A stretch of 64,000 nucleotides of DNA from QANA01 sp963665505 (GCA_963665505.1 OY762275.1:1736001-1800000), one strand, 5' to 3'; shown: positions 26,652 through 35,745, counted from the stretch's first letter. The notes: generated from the sequence alone by a model not told the origin. Program-made: numbers and translations.

Positions 26652-27553
26652 TCAGGTTTCTCCGGTTCCCGCAGGCGCTTTTTTCTTTCGCCGCAAAAAA
26701 GAGAGCTTTGTCTCCGATAAAATGACCGCTGTGAAGACCATCGAAAATCCAACAACCAAGCGGGGCGTCAATTCCTCTCCATAAAACAGAACGGAAAACA
26801 AAACGCCAAACACGGATTCCAGGCTCATCAGAACAGCGGCCGCCGTTGGGCTCGCATATTTCTGCCCATAATTTTGGAAAACCGTCGCTGCCAATGTGGG
26901 CATAAAGGAAAGGTAAGCAATCGACAGGACCGTTTCCCCCGGGATTTCCCCAGGCATCGTTTCAAACAACATACCGGCCACCCACGAAAAAAGAGCGGAA
27001 AAACCAAATTGCAGCATAATCAAAAGAAGCACGTCATATTCTTTGGTTATTTTGGAAACAATCACGATCTGATACGAGTAAATGATACCGGCGCATAAGG
27101 TCAGCGCATCCCCCATACGGATATGCAGGTCATCCGTAAGGGATATGAACCCGATACCGACGATACAGACAAACGCCGCGATAAAATCGTACATATCCGG
27201 GCGTTTTTTATCCAGCATCCAATACACAAACGGCACCAACACACAATAGCTTGTCGTCAGAAAAGCATTTTTCCCGGGCGTTGTATCCAGTATCCCCATA
27301 GTTTGGAAAGCATTGCCGCAAAACAGGATGACCCCCAGAAAAAGCCCTTTAAAAAACGTTTTCTTGTCAATATTCGGATATTTGGGGATACAGACCAATC
27401 CAATGGTAACAAAAGCGATACTGAACCGCACCGCCATCAAAAAAAAGACGGGAAGTCAGAAACCGTTTCTCTCACGATGAAAAAAGAACTGCCGTAGACC
27501 AATGCCGACAGGAATAAAGATAGCGAGCTGAAAAATTTTTTCCGTTGTCTCAT
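26652..27553 (-). pseudogene. DMT-superfamily (EamA) transporter, frameshifted at a T8 run
   Basis: The long downstream frame (26652-27440) starts abruptly at MMAVRFSIAFVTIG and lacks the first transmembrane helix of the roughly 300-aa EamA family. Upstream, a well-placed ATG at 27553 (GGGAG, five bases) begins MRQRKKFFSSLSLFLSALVY and continues with GSSFFIVRETVSDFPSFF, exactly the missing helix. It then hits a TGA. The two frames join across eight T (27439-27446); one more T would read SFFLMAVRF without a break. So this is a one-base deletion, a slippery phase-variable site or a sequencing error. Ten helices would be expected in the intact drug/metabolite exporter. Confidence 0.82.
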
Positions 27554-27623
27554 TTGATCTCCCTGGAAATAGAATTGCTATAGTAAATATACCGTGAAAC
27601 CAGTCTCTATAAACAGCATAAAA

Positions 27624-27662
27624 AGAAGACCAGGGGATTTCACACCCCCGGCCCGTCTTTTA
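27624..27662 (-). terminator. Terminator after the NCS2 permease gene
   Basis: An imperfect stem (AAGAC/GTCTT outside, GGGG/CCCC inside) is followed by CTTTTTATG on the minus strand, 15 bp after the permease stop. Confidence 0.65.
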
Positions 27663-27675
27663 TTAGGACAGAGCG

Positions 27676-29034
27676 TCAACCGATCGCCTGTATGACATAG
27701 TTTGCCAGGAACAATACCGTAGCGGCAAGCAGGATCGGATGCAGCTCCTTGAACTGTCCCTTGACTATCTTGATAAGCGCGTAGAAGATGAAACCGACCG
27801 CTATGCCCTCGGTGATACTGTAGAAGAAGCCCATGAACACGGCGGCAAAGAACGCAGGCAGCGCTTCTTCAAAATCTTCCCATTTGATGTTTGCAAAAGC
27901 CCCCGCCATCAACACACCCACAATGATAAGCGCAGGCGCGGTCGCCTCGGCAGGCACGAGACCGGCTACCGGCGACAGTATGATGCAAAGCAGCATGCAG
28001 ATCGCAACCACGACGCTGGTCAACCCCGTACGTCCGCCTGCCGCGATCCCGGCGGAGCTTTCGACGTAAGTGGTCGTATTGGATGTACCCAAAACAGCGC
28101 CTATGGAAGTCGCCACCGAGTCTGCGAACAAAGCCTTATCCATCTTGGACTTGAACCCGGAGCTTTCTTCCAAAGCTTTTTCATCGGCTTCGTCGAAGAT
28201 GCCGCTCCTGCGGCCCGTCCCGATGAATGTGCCGATCGTGTCAAACGTATCGGCCAAGCTGAAGCTGAAGATTGTGGCGATCACAAAAGGCAGCCGGGAG
28301 ACATCGCTGAACAAGGACTTTATGCCACCAAACGCGGCGCCGAATATATCGCCGAGCGAAGCAAAGTTGTCGCCGACCGTCTTGAAGGAGATCGATACGG
28401 AAGACAGATCTACCACACCCATCGGGATACCGATCAGCGTCGTGATGATGATGCCTACGAATATCGCGCCTTTCACTTTCAATGTCAACAGGATCACCGT
28501 CAGGACAAGGCCGATCACAGCGAGCAGCACACCCGGTTGGTTGAATATGGCGATCGACTGGCCGCTATCGCTGAAAGCAACGATATTGGCATTTTTTAGC
28601 CCAATATAGGCAATGAATATGCCGATGCCGCCGCCAATGGCGTTCTGCAAGCTGCGTGGAATGGATTTGATAATAGATTTACGCAGTTTCGTTACGGTGA
28701 TGAAAATATTGATGAGTCCGCAGATAAATACAAGCGCCAAACCTTCTTGCCATGCAAACCCACTGACCAGGCACAGATTCAAAAACAAAGAGTTCAGCCC
28801 CATCCCAGGAGCCACTGCATAAGGAACATTCGCAACAAAGCCCATGATCAATGTGCCGATGGCACTTGCGAAAATGGTAGCCAGGAACACACCGCCCCAT
28901 GGCATGCCCGCTGCTGAAAGAATGCTCGGATTCACGAAAATAATGTAAGCCATGGCAAAAAATGTTGTCAGGCCGGCGATTACTTCCGTTGAAAATTTCG
29001 TCCCATGCTCTTTCAATTTGAACATTTTACCCAT
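27676..29034 (-). CDS. NCS2-family purine permease (PbuG/AzgA-like)
   Basis: A 452-aa integral membrane protein with about 12 to 14 hydrophobic segments. The AzgA/PbuG-type motifs TTFFAMAYIIFVNPSIL near the N-terminus, PYAVAPGMGLNSLF and FSLADTFDTIGTFIGTGRR are present. Such proteins import guanine and hypoxanthine, or adenine, with protons. The frame opens at a GTG (29046) touching the ribosome-binding site. The ATG at 29034, 11 bases after AAGGAG, is the better start. It has its own promoter and a structured 140-nt leader. Confidence 0.88.
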   Translation of the reverse strand: MGKMFKLKEHGTKFSTEVIAGLTTFFAMAYIIFVNPSILSAAGMPWGGVFLATIFASAIGTLIMGFVANVPYAVAPGMGLNSLFLNLCLVSGFAWQEGLALVFICGLINIFITVTKLRKSIIKSIPRSLQNAIGGGIGIFIAYIGLKNANIVAFSDSGQSIAIFNQPGVLLAVIGLVLTVILLTLKVKGAIFVGIIITTLIGIPMGVVDLSSVSISFKTVGDNFASLGDIFGAAFGGIKSLFSDVSRLPFVIATIFSFSLADTFDTIGTFIGTGRRSGIFDEADEKALEESSGFKSKMDKALFADSVATSIGAVLGTSNTTTYVESSAGIAAGGRTGLTSVVVAICMLLCIILSPVAGLVPAEATAPALIIVGVLMAGAFANIKWEDFEEALPAFFAAVFMGFFYSITEGIAVGFIFYALIKIVKGQFKELHPILLAATVLFLANYVIQAIG

Positions 29035-29129
29035 AAAGTGAACCACTCCTTTTATTAAATATTTTGTTTAGCTATTGGAGTAACAAGGTTTCCCGTCTCT
29101 TTTTGCAGATTGCGAGGCGTTGGCGTTGG

Positions 29130-29172
29130 GCAAGTCTTATAGAAAAACATACGAATAATATGATAGACTTGC
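29130..29172 (-). other. Inverted repeat in the NCS2 permease leader
   Basis: GCAAGTCT (29165-29172, minus) pairs with AGACTTGC (29130-29137), and a smaller CATA/TATG hairpin lies inside. It begins about 10 nt after the expected transcription start. It does not match the purine riboswitch core. 29035-29300 has no other supported feature apart from the promoter. Confidence 0.4.
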
Positions 29173-29187
29173 TAAAAAATCATTTTG

Positions 29188-29216
29188 ATTATATCATATT
29201 AAAAAGGGTGACGCAA
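29188..29216 (-). promoter_or_regulatory. Promoter of the NCS2 permease
   Basis: TTGCGT (29211-29216), a 17-bp spacer and a perfect TATAAT (29188-29193) on the minus strand. Confidence 0.65.
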
Positions 29217-29300
29217 TAAAAAAACCGAATAAAGTTCACAATTTCTTCAAATATGGGTACAAAAACCCGAATTATGCAAGCGGAAGAACCGCCTAACGTC

Positions 29301-29338
29301 AACAAGAAAGCCCGCCGTGTACGGCGGGCTTTCTTGTT
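29301..29338 (-). terminator. Terminator after dedA
   Basis: AACAAGAAAGCCCGCCGT and its exact reverse complement ACGGCGGGCTTTCTTGTT are separated by two bases. The stem is GC-rich with T-rich flanks on the minus strand, 15 bp after the DedA stop. Confidence 0.9.
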
Positions 29339-29352
29339 CAAATATCTATGTT

Positions 29353-29997
29353 TCAGTCTGTGGGTTTTTTTGTAACAGTCTCCGTTTCTTGGGACACCGC
29401 CTTTTTATTTATACGGATCTTCACTACGATATAGGCGGCCACGGCCAAGGCGATCAATATCAACATCCCTATCTTATACTTTTCATAGTATTCCATCACG
29501 ATCATCCAGTTTTTAGAAAGCATAAAGCCCAGCCCGACCAGGACCGTATTCCACAGCGTGATGCCAATCGAGGAGGCCAGCGTAAACATCGCAAGACTTT
29601 GCTTAGAAATACCCGCCACAAAAGAAACGTACGTACGACATAGAGGAATCACGCGGCAGATCCCCACAGAGAAAGTAGAATATTTATCAAACTTGACTTT
29701 TGCCGAATCGATCCCCCGCTTGAGCCCCGGGAAACGGCGGGACAGCTTGTCTATCAGGGGAACGCCTCCATACCGCCCGATAAAATAACAGATATAGGAA
29801 CCGATGATACCGCCGGCAATGCTCAGCAATAAAACGGAAACAAAGCTGAAACTCCCCTGGGCGGCAACTGCGCCCGAAAGCGGCAATACCAGTTCGCTGG
29901 GTAAGGGAAAACAGGCGTATTCCAATGTGATGATGAGCGCCATGGCCAACAAGCCATAGTCTTGTATTGCATTTATTATATACTCAGACAATTCCAT
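29353..29997 (-). CDS. DedA-family membrane protein
   Basis: A 214-aa membrane protein of the DedA/SNARE-associated family. Motifs include the LEYACFPLPSELVLPLSGA re-entrant segment (about 25-43), GSYICYFIGRYGG and the conserved arginine-rich CRVIPLCRTYVSFVAGI (about 113-129). Some members flip undecaprenyl phosphate or phosphatidylethanolamine, others affect proton balance. Which applies here is not decidable. The charged C-terminal tail is typical. Confidence 0.88.
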   Translation of the reverse strand: MELSEYIINAIQDYGLLAMALIITLEYACFPLPSELVLPLSGAVAAQGSFSFVSVLLLSIAGGIIGSYICYFIGRYGGVPLIDKLSRRFPGLKRGIDSAKVKFDKYSTFSVGICRVIPLCRTYVSFVAGISKQSLAMFTLASSIGITLWNTVLVGLGFMLSKNWMIVMEYYEKYKIGMLILIALAVAAYIVVKIRINKKAVSQETETVTKKPTD

Positions 29998-30026
29998 ATT
30001 CCTTCCGCTCTAAATGTAAAAATCGA

Positions 30027-31085
30027 TCAGACAGACTTCCCCCTGCTTGTTATGGGCAGGGAATCGATGATTTCTTCCCCTTTTTTGACGTATATTTTAT
30101 CATATAAGTTCACGGTTGTGCAACAATGCCCGGGCACGACCAGCAGCGTCTGCCCTATCTGCAACGGCGAATTCTCCCAAAGGATGGCGCCGTGTTCTTC
30201 GTGCAAATTTATAGAATACGCGGGATACGCAAGAATCTTTGCGGGCTTCTGGTCCGATCCGAACGATTTCAGCCCGGCGTCGATAATGACAGCATGCCGG
30301 TTTTTGCTGATGACCGTCGAAGCGACATACAAAGAATTTTCAAAAGGCGTTTCTAAAGCGCTGTAGGATGTATCCAAAAATATATAGCTGCCCGCCTGTA
30401 TTTCGGTGTACACGCCATGACGCGCCTTGAATTCCACCGTACCCGTGCTGCCGCCGCTGATCTCCGCAGGCACAATGCTGCGCATCTTGAGATATTTTAC
30501 CAATTCCGTCAGCATCGCCTCTTTGTTTGCCACTTCGGCTTCCCGCCGTTCCCTGTCGCTATGGGCAAGCTGGCCGGCATACGCCTGTATCCCATCGAAG
30601 GTGAGTCCCGGTTTACTTAAAATATGGCGGGCCAGGACATAGACTTCCTCAAAACTGTATACGCCGCAGCGGTTCATCCCCACGTCGTATTCCACATAGC
30701 AGTGGATGGTACTGCCTGCGGCCACCGCCGCGGCCGAAATGTCGTCAATATTTTGTTCGTGGTCGACACAGACCGTGATTTTACTTCTCTGGGCCAGAAA
30801 GGCGAGCCGGAAAAGCTTGGATTTCTGGACGATCTGATTGGCAATCAGCACATCCTTTATCCCGGCGTTTACAAGATCTTCCGCTTCGGAAATTTTTGCG
30901 CAGGTAATCCCTTTGGCGCCGGCTTCGACCTGGCACTTGGCAATCGCGATGCATTTATGCGTTTTATAATGCGGCCGGAGTGCTGCCCCGGAACCTTTCA
31001 TGATTTCCTGCATTTTGGAGATGTTCTGTTCAAAACTGTCTTGCTCTACGATCAATGCCGGTGTTTCCAGATATTGTAACCGCAT
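30027..31085 (-). CDS. D-threonine aldolase-like (DSD1 family) PLP enzyme
   Basis: A 352-aa fold-type III pyridoxal-phosphate enzyme related to alanine racemase N-terminal barrels. The PLP lysine lies in LRPHYKTHK (about 37-44). Barrel motifs VEYDVGMNRCGV and ISGGSTGTVEF follow. The C-terminal PGHCCTTVNLYD carries the His/Cys pair that binds a divalent metal in D-threonine aldolases and D-serine dehydratases. It probably degrades a D-beta-hydroxy amino acid. Exact activity is not set by sequence. Confidence 0.85.
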   Translation of the reverse strand: MRLQYLETPALIVEQDSFEQNISKMQEIMKGSGAALRPHYKTHKCIAIAKCQVEAGAKGITCAKISEAEDLVNAGIKDVLIANQIVQKSKLFRLAFLAQRSKITVCVDHEQNIDDISAAAVAAGSTIHCYVEYDVGMNRCGVYSFEEVYVLARHILSKPGLTFDGIQAYAGQLAHSDRERREAEVANKEAMLTELVKYLKMRSIVPAEISGGSTGTVEFKARHGVYTEIQAGSYIFLDTSYSALETPFENSLYVASTVISKNRHAVIIDAGLKSFGSDQKPAKILAYPAYSINLHEEHGAILWENSPLQIGQTLLVVPGHCCTTVNLYDKIYVKKGEEIIDSLPITSRGKSV

Positions 31086-31211
31086 GTGAACCCTCCTTTA
31101 CCGAATATACAAAAAGCAACGGTATCTTTCCCCATTTGCTATATAGTATAACACAGAGCAGATTCCGTAAACCAGCAAAGTTTCCGTGATCTCCGCACAT
31201 ATCTGCGTACA

Positions 31212-31820
31212 TCACGCCTTTTCTATTTTGAATTTTGATGTGAACGCATGTTGGGAGCCATTCTGTAGTCCGCGCAGATGCAGGTATTCCTCCCGTGTCA
31301 TGCTGTAAAACAGCGACCGGACGTGTTTCCCGCTCAGCTGTCCCAATATTTCTTCCCGCTCAAAACGAAAAGTGAATCCGCATTTTTCAATGACGCGCTT
31401 GGAATTATGGTTGAAATCGTAATGCCCACACCAGATGACATCGACGAGCAATACCAAAAAAGCATACTCCATTACTGCCTTTACAGCCTCGGGCATAAGT
31501 CCCCGCCCCCAGTAAGCCGGGTTCAGGACATAGCCGATCTCCCGTTCTACGCATCCCGGTACAGGCAGCCTGGGGCTCCTTTTATGCAGGCCCAGGCTGC
31601 CCACCACCTTTTTCTCCCGGCGCAGTTCGACCGCCCACGTGTCGCATTTTCTATCATGCTGGAAGCGCCGGATGGCGACGCGGCTCTCTTCCGGGCTTTT
31701 ATGCGACGTCCAACCGGCATTGGGGCCGACAAGAGGATCCTTTGCGTATTCGTACATATCCATGTGATCTTCCTCACGCCAAGGACGGAGTATCAATCTT
31801 TCCGTAACAAGAATTTTCAT
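31212..31820 (-). CDS. GNAT acetyltransferase, RimJ/RimL type (1)
   Basis: A 202-aa GNAT of the RimJ/RimL-like group. TERLILRPWREEDH opens the domain and YVLNPAYWGRGLMPEAVKAV (about 95-114) is the acetyl-CoA loop. HNSKRVIEKCGF is the usual third motif. The substrate may be a protein N-terminus or a small amine. The frame starts at 31838, but only the ATG at 31820 has a purine-rich GAGG upstream. It is one of six GNATs between 31 and 42 kb. Confidence 0.82.
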   Translation of the reverse strand: MKILVTERLILRPWREEDHMDMYEYAKDPLVGPNAGWTSHKSPEESRVAIRRFQHDRKCDTWAVELRREKKVVGSLGLHKRSPRLPVPGCVEREIGYVLNPAYWGRGLMPEAVKAVMEYAFLVLLVDVIWCGHYDFNHNSKRVIEKCGFTFRFEREEILGQLSGKHVRSLFYSMTREEYLHLRGLQNGSQHAFTSKFKIEKA

Positions 31821-31949
31821 ACTGCCTCGCAAAAACATATACTATATATTTTTCTGCCAATTAAGAGAAATTCTATACCATTTCTGTCTATATACTATCC
31901 CGTTTCCAACGGGCCTGCATGTCCGCCCAACCAAAATTAATTTCTCCTT

Positions 31950-32516
31950 TCATTCATCCCCGGCTTCTCCACACGGTTTCCCGCATGTTTGCGCTTTGCC
32001 GGTCTGTTTTTTCATGCGGTCTCCCTCTTCCAAATACGGCCGTATCGCCCGATATGCTTCTATCAGCGCCTGCATACTTTGCGCACAGTTGGCGGGGCTG
32101 GGAGACGGCAGGTAATGCGCCTGTAGGCCTGTCGCAGGGAAACACAGTGCATCGTACAGGACCGTCGCTTTTCTGCCCGTTGTAAAGACCGCCCGGATCC
32201 GGCTCTTTTTCAGTATTTCTCCAAAATCGTTGGGCACCGGTTTCCTTATCGTGGAATCCGCAGCCCCAAAGATATCGCAGCCCTGCAGCACATCGAACAG
32301 AGCGATCCCGTTTGCTTTTAAAAAGGTTTTTTTCTCCCGGATGCTCCCGGGCACAGGCGCCTGTAATACGGCCGCCACGACTTCCCAAAACCGGTTACGG
32401 ACATGTCCGTAATAAAACCCGTTTTCCCGCGAGGCCGGGGAAGGCATGGTCCCCAGTATCAATATCCGGGAATTTTCGTCCCATACGGGAGGAAAAGTAT
32501 GCGTCACCCAGGGCAT
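31950..32516 (-). CDS. DNA-deoxyinosine glycosylase (UDG family 6)
   Basis: A 188-aa uracil-DNA-glycosylase-superfamily protein of the hypoxanthine-specific type, excising deaminated adenine from DNA. The active-site loop LILGTMPSPASRENGFYYG (about 19-37) is followed by HVRNRFWEVV, and LPSPSPANC (about 136-144) forms the second loop. The last 25 residues are a Cys/Lys-rich tail outside the domain. It overlaps the upstream ybaK-type gene by 13 bp, so they are co-transcribed. Confidence 0.85.
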   Translation of the reverse strand: MPWVTHTFPPVWDENSRILILGTMPSPASRENGFYYGHVRNRFWEVVAAVLQAPVPGSIREKKTFLKANGIALFDVLQGCDIFGAADSTIRKPVPNDFGEILKKSRIRAVFTTGRKATVLYDALCFPATGLQAHYLPSPSPANCAQSMQALIEAYRAIRPYLEEGDRMKKQTGKAQTCGKPCGEAGDE

Positions 32517-33010
32517 ACCGCATCCTGCAGCAAAGAAACGAACCGCGCACCGGCAACCTGCGCAAGCGCCAACGGAGAAAGCTCTATCTGTAAACCGACC
32601 TTGCCGCCGCTCACCAGCATCGTATCCAACCCCTTCGCACTCTCATCAATGTATGTGGGAAAGTGTTTTTTCATGCCTAGGGGCGTACACCCGCCCTGCA
32701 CGTATCCCGTGACCGGGAATAAATCGGCCAGCCGCATCAGGGAAAGCGTTTTTACCCCTGCCGCCCGCGCGGCCGCCTTCAAATCCAATTCCCCGCAAAC
32801 CGGCAGGACAAAGACAAAATATCCCTCTTTTCCCTCCGTCACCAACGTCTTGTATACGACCCGTGAGGAACGCCCGACCAGGCCTGCCACCTCTTCGCCG
32901 GGCAGGGCCCCGTTCTCGTGCGGATACGTATGCACACGATACGGTATCTTGGCTTTTTCCAGCAGGCGCATCGCGTTCGTTTTCTGTATTTTTGCCATAT
33001 TCTCATTCAT
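32504..33010 (-). CDS. YbaK/EbsC-type Cys-tRNA(Pro) deacylase
   Basis: A 168-aa trans-editing deacylase that removes cysteine mis-attached to tRNA-Pro. Family motifs VYKTLVTEGKEGYFVFVLPV, ELDLKAAARAAG, YVQGGCTPLGMKK (about 120-132) and the conserved lysine region are present. Two starts are possible, 33010 and 32998 (MAKIQKTNAM). Neither has a strong Shine-Dalgarno sequence. It overlaps the downstream deoxyinosine glycosylase by 13 bp, pairing a translation-editing and a DNA-editing enzyme. Confidence 0.87.
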   Translation of the reverse strand: MNENMAKIQKTNAMRLLEKAKIPYRVHTYPHENGALPGEEVAGLVGRSSRVVYKTLVTEGKEGYFVFVLPVCGELDLKAAARAAGVKTLSLMRLADLFPVTGYVQGGCTPLGMKKHFPTYIDESAKGLDTMLVSGGKVGLQIELSPLALAQVAGARFVSLLQDAVCPG

Positions 33011-33024
33011 TCTTTCTTTATCTT

Positions 33025-33570
33025 CTATTTTTCACAGAGCCGCTTGGCTAAAAATATATCCGGCTTACCGGGGCCGTTGGCATCGGGCAATGCGCCCAAA
33101 AGCGTATAGCCCATTTTCAAATAGAAGGCGGACGGATGGCTGCCCGGACAGAATTCCCGCAACCGGCGCGGCCAGTCTTCATAAAGGTCCACGCCGGCAA
33201 AGGAGGTCTTCCCGGGGGTGGATTCATCATCTGAACCCACCCATATGGTCAGCGCGCCGCGCTTTGCCGCTTCCGCCTCCAGCGCGCGGATAAGCCGCGT
33301 CCCCACGCCGCGCCCCCGGCAGCTTTCTTTTACAGCGAGCGGATGCAGTTCCGCCACCTTTCCCCCGTATTGCAGCAATATGCCACCCCAGCCGATAACA
33401 TGCCCTTCTTCAAGAGCCGCCAACAGCGTATTTTCCGGTACCAGGCGCCGCGCGATCTCCCGCATCGCGGCATCAAAATCCGCCCATCCAAGCGGCAGAC
33501 TATCCGTTAATACCTGCGCGGCTTCTTTGATCTGCGCCGGCTGCAGCCGTACGAAATTTTCTATCCGCAT
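33025..33570 (-). CDS. GNAT acetyltransferase (2)
   Basis: A 181-aa GNAT. ELHPLAVKESCRGRGVGTRLIRALE (about 75-99) holds the acetyl-CoA pyrophosphate loop RGRGVGT, and the ending HPSAFYLKMGYTLLG is motif B. The layout resembles aminoglycoside 6'-acetyltransferase-like proteins, but resistance should not be inferred from that. It starts three bases after the stop of the M20 peptidase gene, so the two are one unit. Confidence 0.8.
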   Translation of the reverse strand: MRIENFVRLQPAQIKEAAQVLTDSLPLGWADFDAAMREIARRLVPENTLLAALEEGHVIGWGGILLQYGGKVAELHPLAVKESCRGRGVGTRLIRALEAEAAKRGALTIWVGSDDESTPGKTSFAGVDLYEDWPRRLREFCPGSHPSAFYLKMGYTLLGALPDANGPGKPDIFLAKRLCEK

Positions 33571-33573
33571 GTT

Positions 33574-34716
33574 TTAACTCTCCGTAAAATAGTGGCTGAC
33601 AAAATCCAGCACGATTTCAAACCCTATGGGAATGCTCGCAAGGTTTATCCATTCGCCCCGCGTGTGCCCTCCGCCGCCTTCGTATGCCCCAAAACAGATA
33701 GCCGGCACGCCCAGGGAAAGCGGGATATTACAGTCGGTCGAACCCGCCCAGCAAGACGGATCCTTGCCGTACACACGCAGAATGCTTCCTTTTGCCCGGT
33801 CGACCAGCGCCTGCTGTGCCGCGGCGTCCACCTCTCCTCCACAGGGGCGCTCGCCGATGACTTCGGCCTTGATCTCCCTGCACAGGTTTTTATAGGGAAC
33901 AAGTATGCCCTCGAATATTTGTTTCATCTTTTCCAGGCACACGCGTTCGTCCGAGCGGTATTCATACAGTATTTCCGCATCTTCGGCGATCGAGTTCACA
34001 GAGGTGCCGCCCCGAATCGCCCCCACATTGTAGGTGGTCTTGCTTTTTGCATACGCCGGGACCTTCACCGTATACAACAAAGATATGAGGGAGGAAAGCA
34101 CGTGTATCGCGTTCCGGTTGCCAAAATCGCTGTAGGAATGCCCGCCTTCTGTGCGTAAAGATATTCTGTAGCGGGTGGACCCGACCGCTTTATTGCAGAT
34201 ATGTGCATAGCCGCCGTCAAACGAAACCATTTCTTTCACCCGCCCCTTATAGTCTTCCATCAGACGGCGGATGCCCCGCAGATTGCCCAAGCCCTCTTCG
34301 CCGGAATTGGCGGCAAACACAACGCCGCACCCGGATTTTACTCCCCGGGAAAGGAAATATCTCGCCGTATATAAAAGCACCGCCAGATTAGCCGTATCGT
34401 CTCCCACACCGGGCGAATAGAGCTTCCCTTCCTTTTCGTATAAGGGCATCGCTTTCGTATCGGGGAACACGGTATCCGTATGGGCGGTCAGCAGCACCAC
34501 CTCATTTCCATCTTCGGCGCCGATAGAACAAACGGCATTGTCCGCCGTATCGATATATGCGTTTTCAAAACCGGCTTTCCTCATCCAATCCCGGCAGAAA
34601 CGCGCACGCGCCTCTTCGTGGTTGGAGGGCGCAGGGATACCGCACAGCTCTTTTATAAGGCCGATCACGTTCGGTGTGTTTTCCAAACAATACTGTCTTC
34701 TATCCTCCCCGCTCAT
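33574..34716 (-). CDS. M20-family metallopeptidase
   Basis: A 380-aa exopeptidase-like M20 protein. Metal-site motifs are LLTAHTDTVFPD (about 75-86), SPGVGDDTANLAVLLY, NSGEEGLGNLRG with the catalytic Glu pair and the final GGGGHTRGEWI. It resembles peptidase T-like tripeptidases, but the substrate is uncertain. The frame opens at a TTG (34722), yet the ATG at 34716 lies nine bases after GGAGG and is preferred. It is followed by a GNAT three bases downstream. Confidence 0.8.
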   Translation of the reverse strand: MSGEDRRQYCLENTPNVIGLIKELCGIPAPSNHEEARARFCRDWMRKAGFENAYIDTADNAVCSIGAEDGNEVVLLTAHTDTVFPDTKAMPLYEKEGKLYSPGVGDDTANLAVLLYTARYFLSRGVKSGCGVVFAANSGEEGLGNLRGIRRLMEDYKGRVKEMVSFDGGYAHICNKAVGSTRYRISLRTEGGHSYSDFGNRNAIHVLSSLISLLYTVKVPAYAKSKTTYNVGAIRGGTSVNSIAEDAEILYEYRSDERVCLEKMKQIFEGILVPYKNLCREIKAEVIGERPCGGEVDAAAQQALVDRAKGSILRVYGKDPSCWAGSTDCNIPLSLGVPAICFGAYEGGGGHTRGEWINLASIPIGFEIVLDFVSHYFTES

Positions 34717-34821
34717 TTTCAAGTTCCTCCTGCCTTCCCGCTTTGTAAATAAAAGCCCTTATTACAATTCTAAGGCGCGGGTACAAAATCCTGCCCTCCT
34801 AAAAATCAGGCAGTGGTAAAT

Positions 34822-35745
34822 TCAACATAAAATCTCATGGAAAAACGTCAAAAGGTCCGCCACATTCCGTATACTGTCCGGCGCTTCCCCATAGCGGGCA
34901 AACAGGTCTTTTAAAATATCGCCGCCAAAGTCATGTACGGATATCCCCGCCAATACATCGGACAAGAAAATACCGGCATCCTCCCGCCCCATGAATCGCC
35001 GGACCATAACTTTGTCTCCCCGGAAAAGGTCAAATACCACCGGCGGCAGTTCATAGCAGGGGGGGGCCAGCAACGCATCTCCAAAATCCAGAATCGCGAT
35101 ATCCCCGTTCGGCAGGATATGTACGTTTTCTCCCGTCAGGTCTCCATGGACGAACAATTTTTCCCGCCGTGCGACGCTGGAAGCCCTCGCCTGCAACTCC
35201 CCCACCAGAGCAGGGGACAGGCCGCGCCATCTTGCGTTCGTGCATGTGCGCGCATAAATATCCGGCTGCGCCAACCCATCCCTATCGGTATGCTGCAGCT
35301 TTTCCGTTATCTCCCTGCAATTTATGGCAAACTCTTCTTTTTGCGCCGCATTGTAACAGGGCAGCACGTCTTTTGCCGCTTGTCCGGGTAAAAATTCCGT
35401 GACCATATAGGAAAACAGGTATTTGTCGCGAACCTCTCCCGTCGCCAGGATCTTGGGTACGCGGACACCCGCTTTTAGCGCCGCCCCCATGGCCCTGCAC
35501 TCATTTTTGCAGGCGTTTAAGTCATTTAGCCCTGTTTCTTCGGGAGCAAAGATCTTCATCACATAGTCTCCCATATGAAAGACCGCGTTCGTCCCGGGTA
35601 TCATGGGTTCCGGGTTTTGATGGGCATACAAGCCATGGCTCCGGAGGATATGTTCGGCCAACGGCGTAAAGGCGGCGGGGACGCAAAATATTTTAGACCA
35701 GGAAGCCCAACCGCATATTTCCTTTGTAAATAGCTCTCCTCGCAT
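34822..35745 (-). CDS. Aminoglycoside phosphotransferase-like (APH/ChoK) kinase
   Basis: A 307-aa small-molecule kinase of the APH fold. The catalytic loop is LFVHGDLTGENV (about 198-209) and the metal-binding motif ILDFGDALLAPP (about 219-230). The N-terminal lobe has a NAVFHMGDYVMKIF ATP-binding region. The family phosphorylates aminoglycosides, choline, homoserine and other alcohols, so a resistance role is not implied. GGGAG lies seven bases before the ATG. Confidence 0.78.
   Translation of the reverse strand: MRGELFTKEICGWASWSKIFCVPAAFTPLAEHILRSHGLYAHQNPEPMIPGTNAVFHMGDYVMKIFAPEETGLNDLNACKNECRAMGAALKAGVRVPKILATGEVRDKYLFSYMVTEFLPGQAAKDVLPCYNAAQKEEFAINCREITEKLQHTDRDGLAQPDIYARTCTNARWRGLSPALVGELQARASSVARREKLFVHGDLTGENVHILPNGDIAILDFGDALLAPPCYELPPVVFDLFRGDKVMVRRFMGREDAGIFLSDVLAGISVHDFGGDILKDLFARYGEAPDSIRNVADLLTFFHEILC

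Noticed and set aside
29035..29187. Purine riboswitch upstream of the NCS2 permease
   Set aside because: A paired stem exists, but the two conserved loops and the three-way junction sequence are not there.
33025..35745. Aminoglycoside resistance genes (AAC- and APH-like)
   Set aside because: The folds match, but both families act on many small molecules and no resistance-specific signature was identified. They are kept as generic GNAT and kinase.
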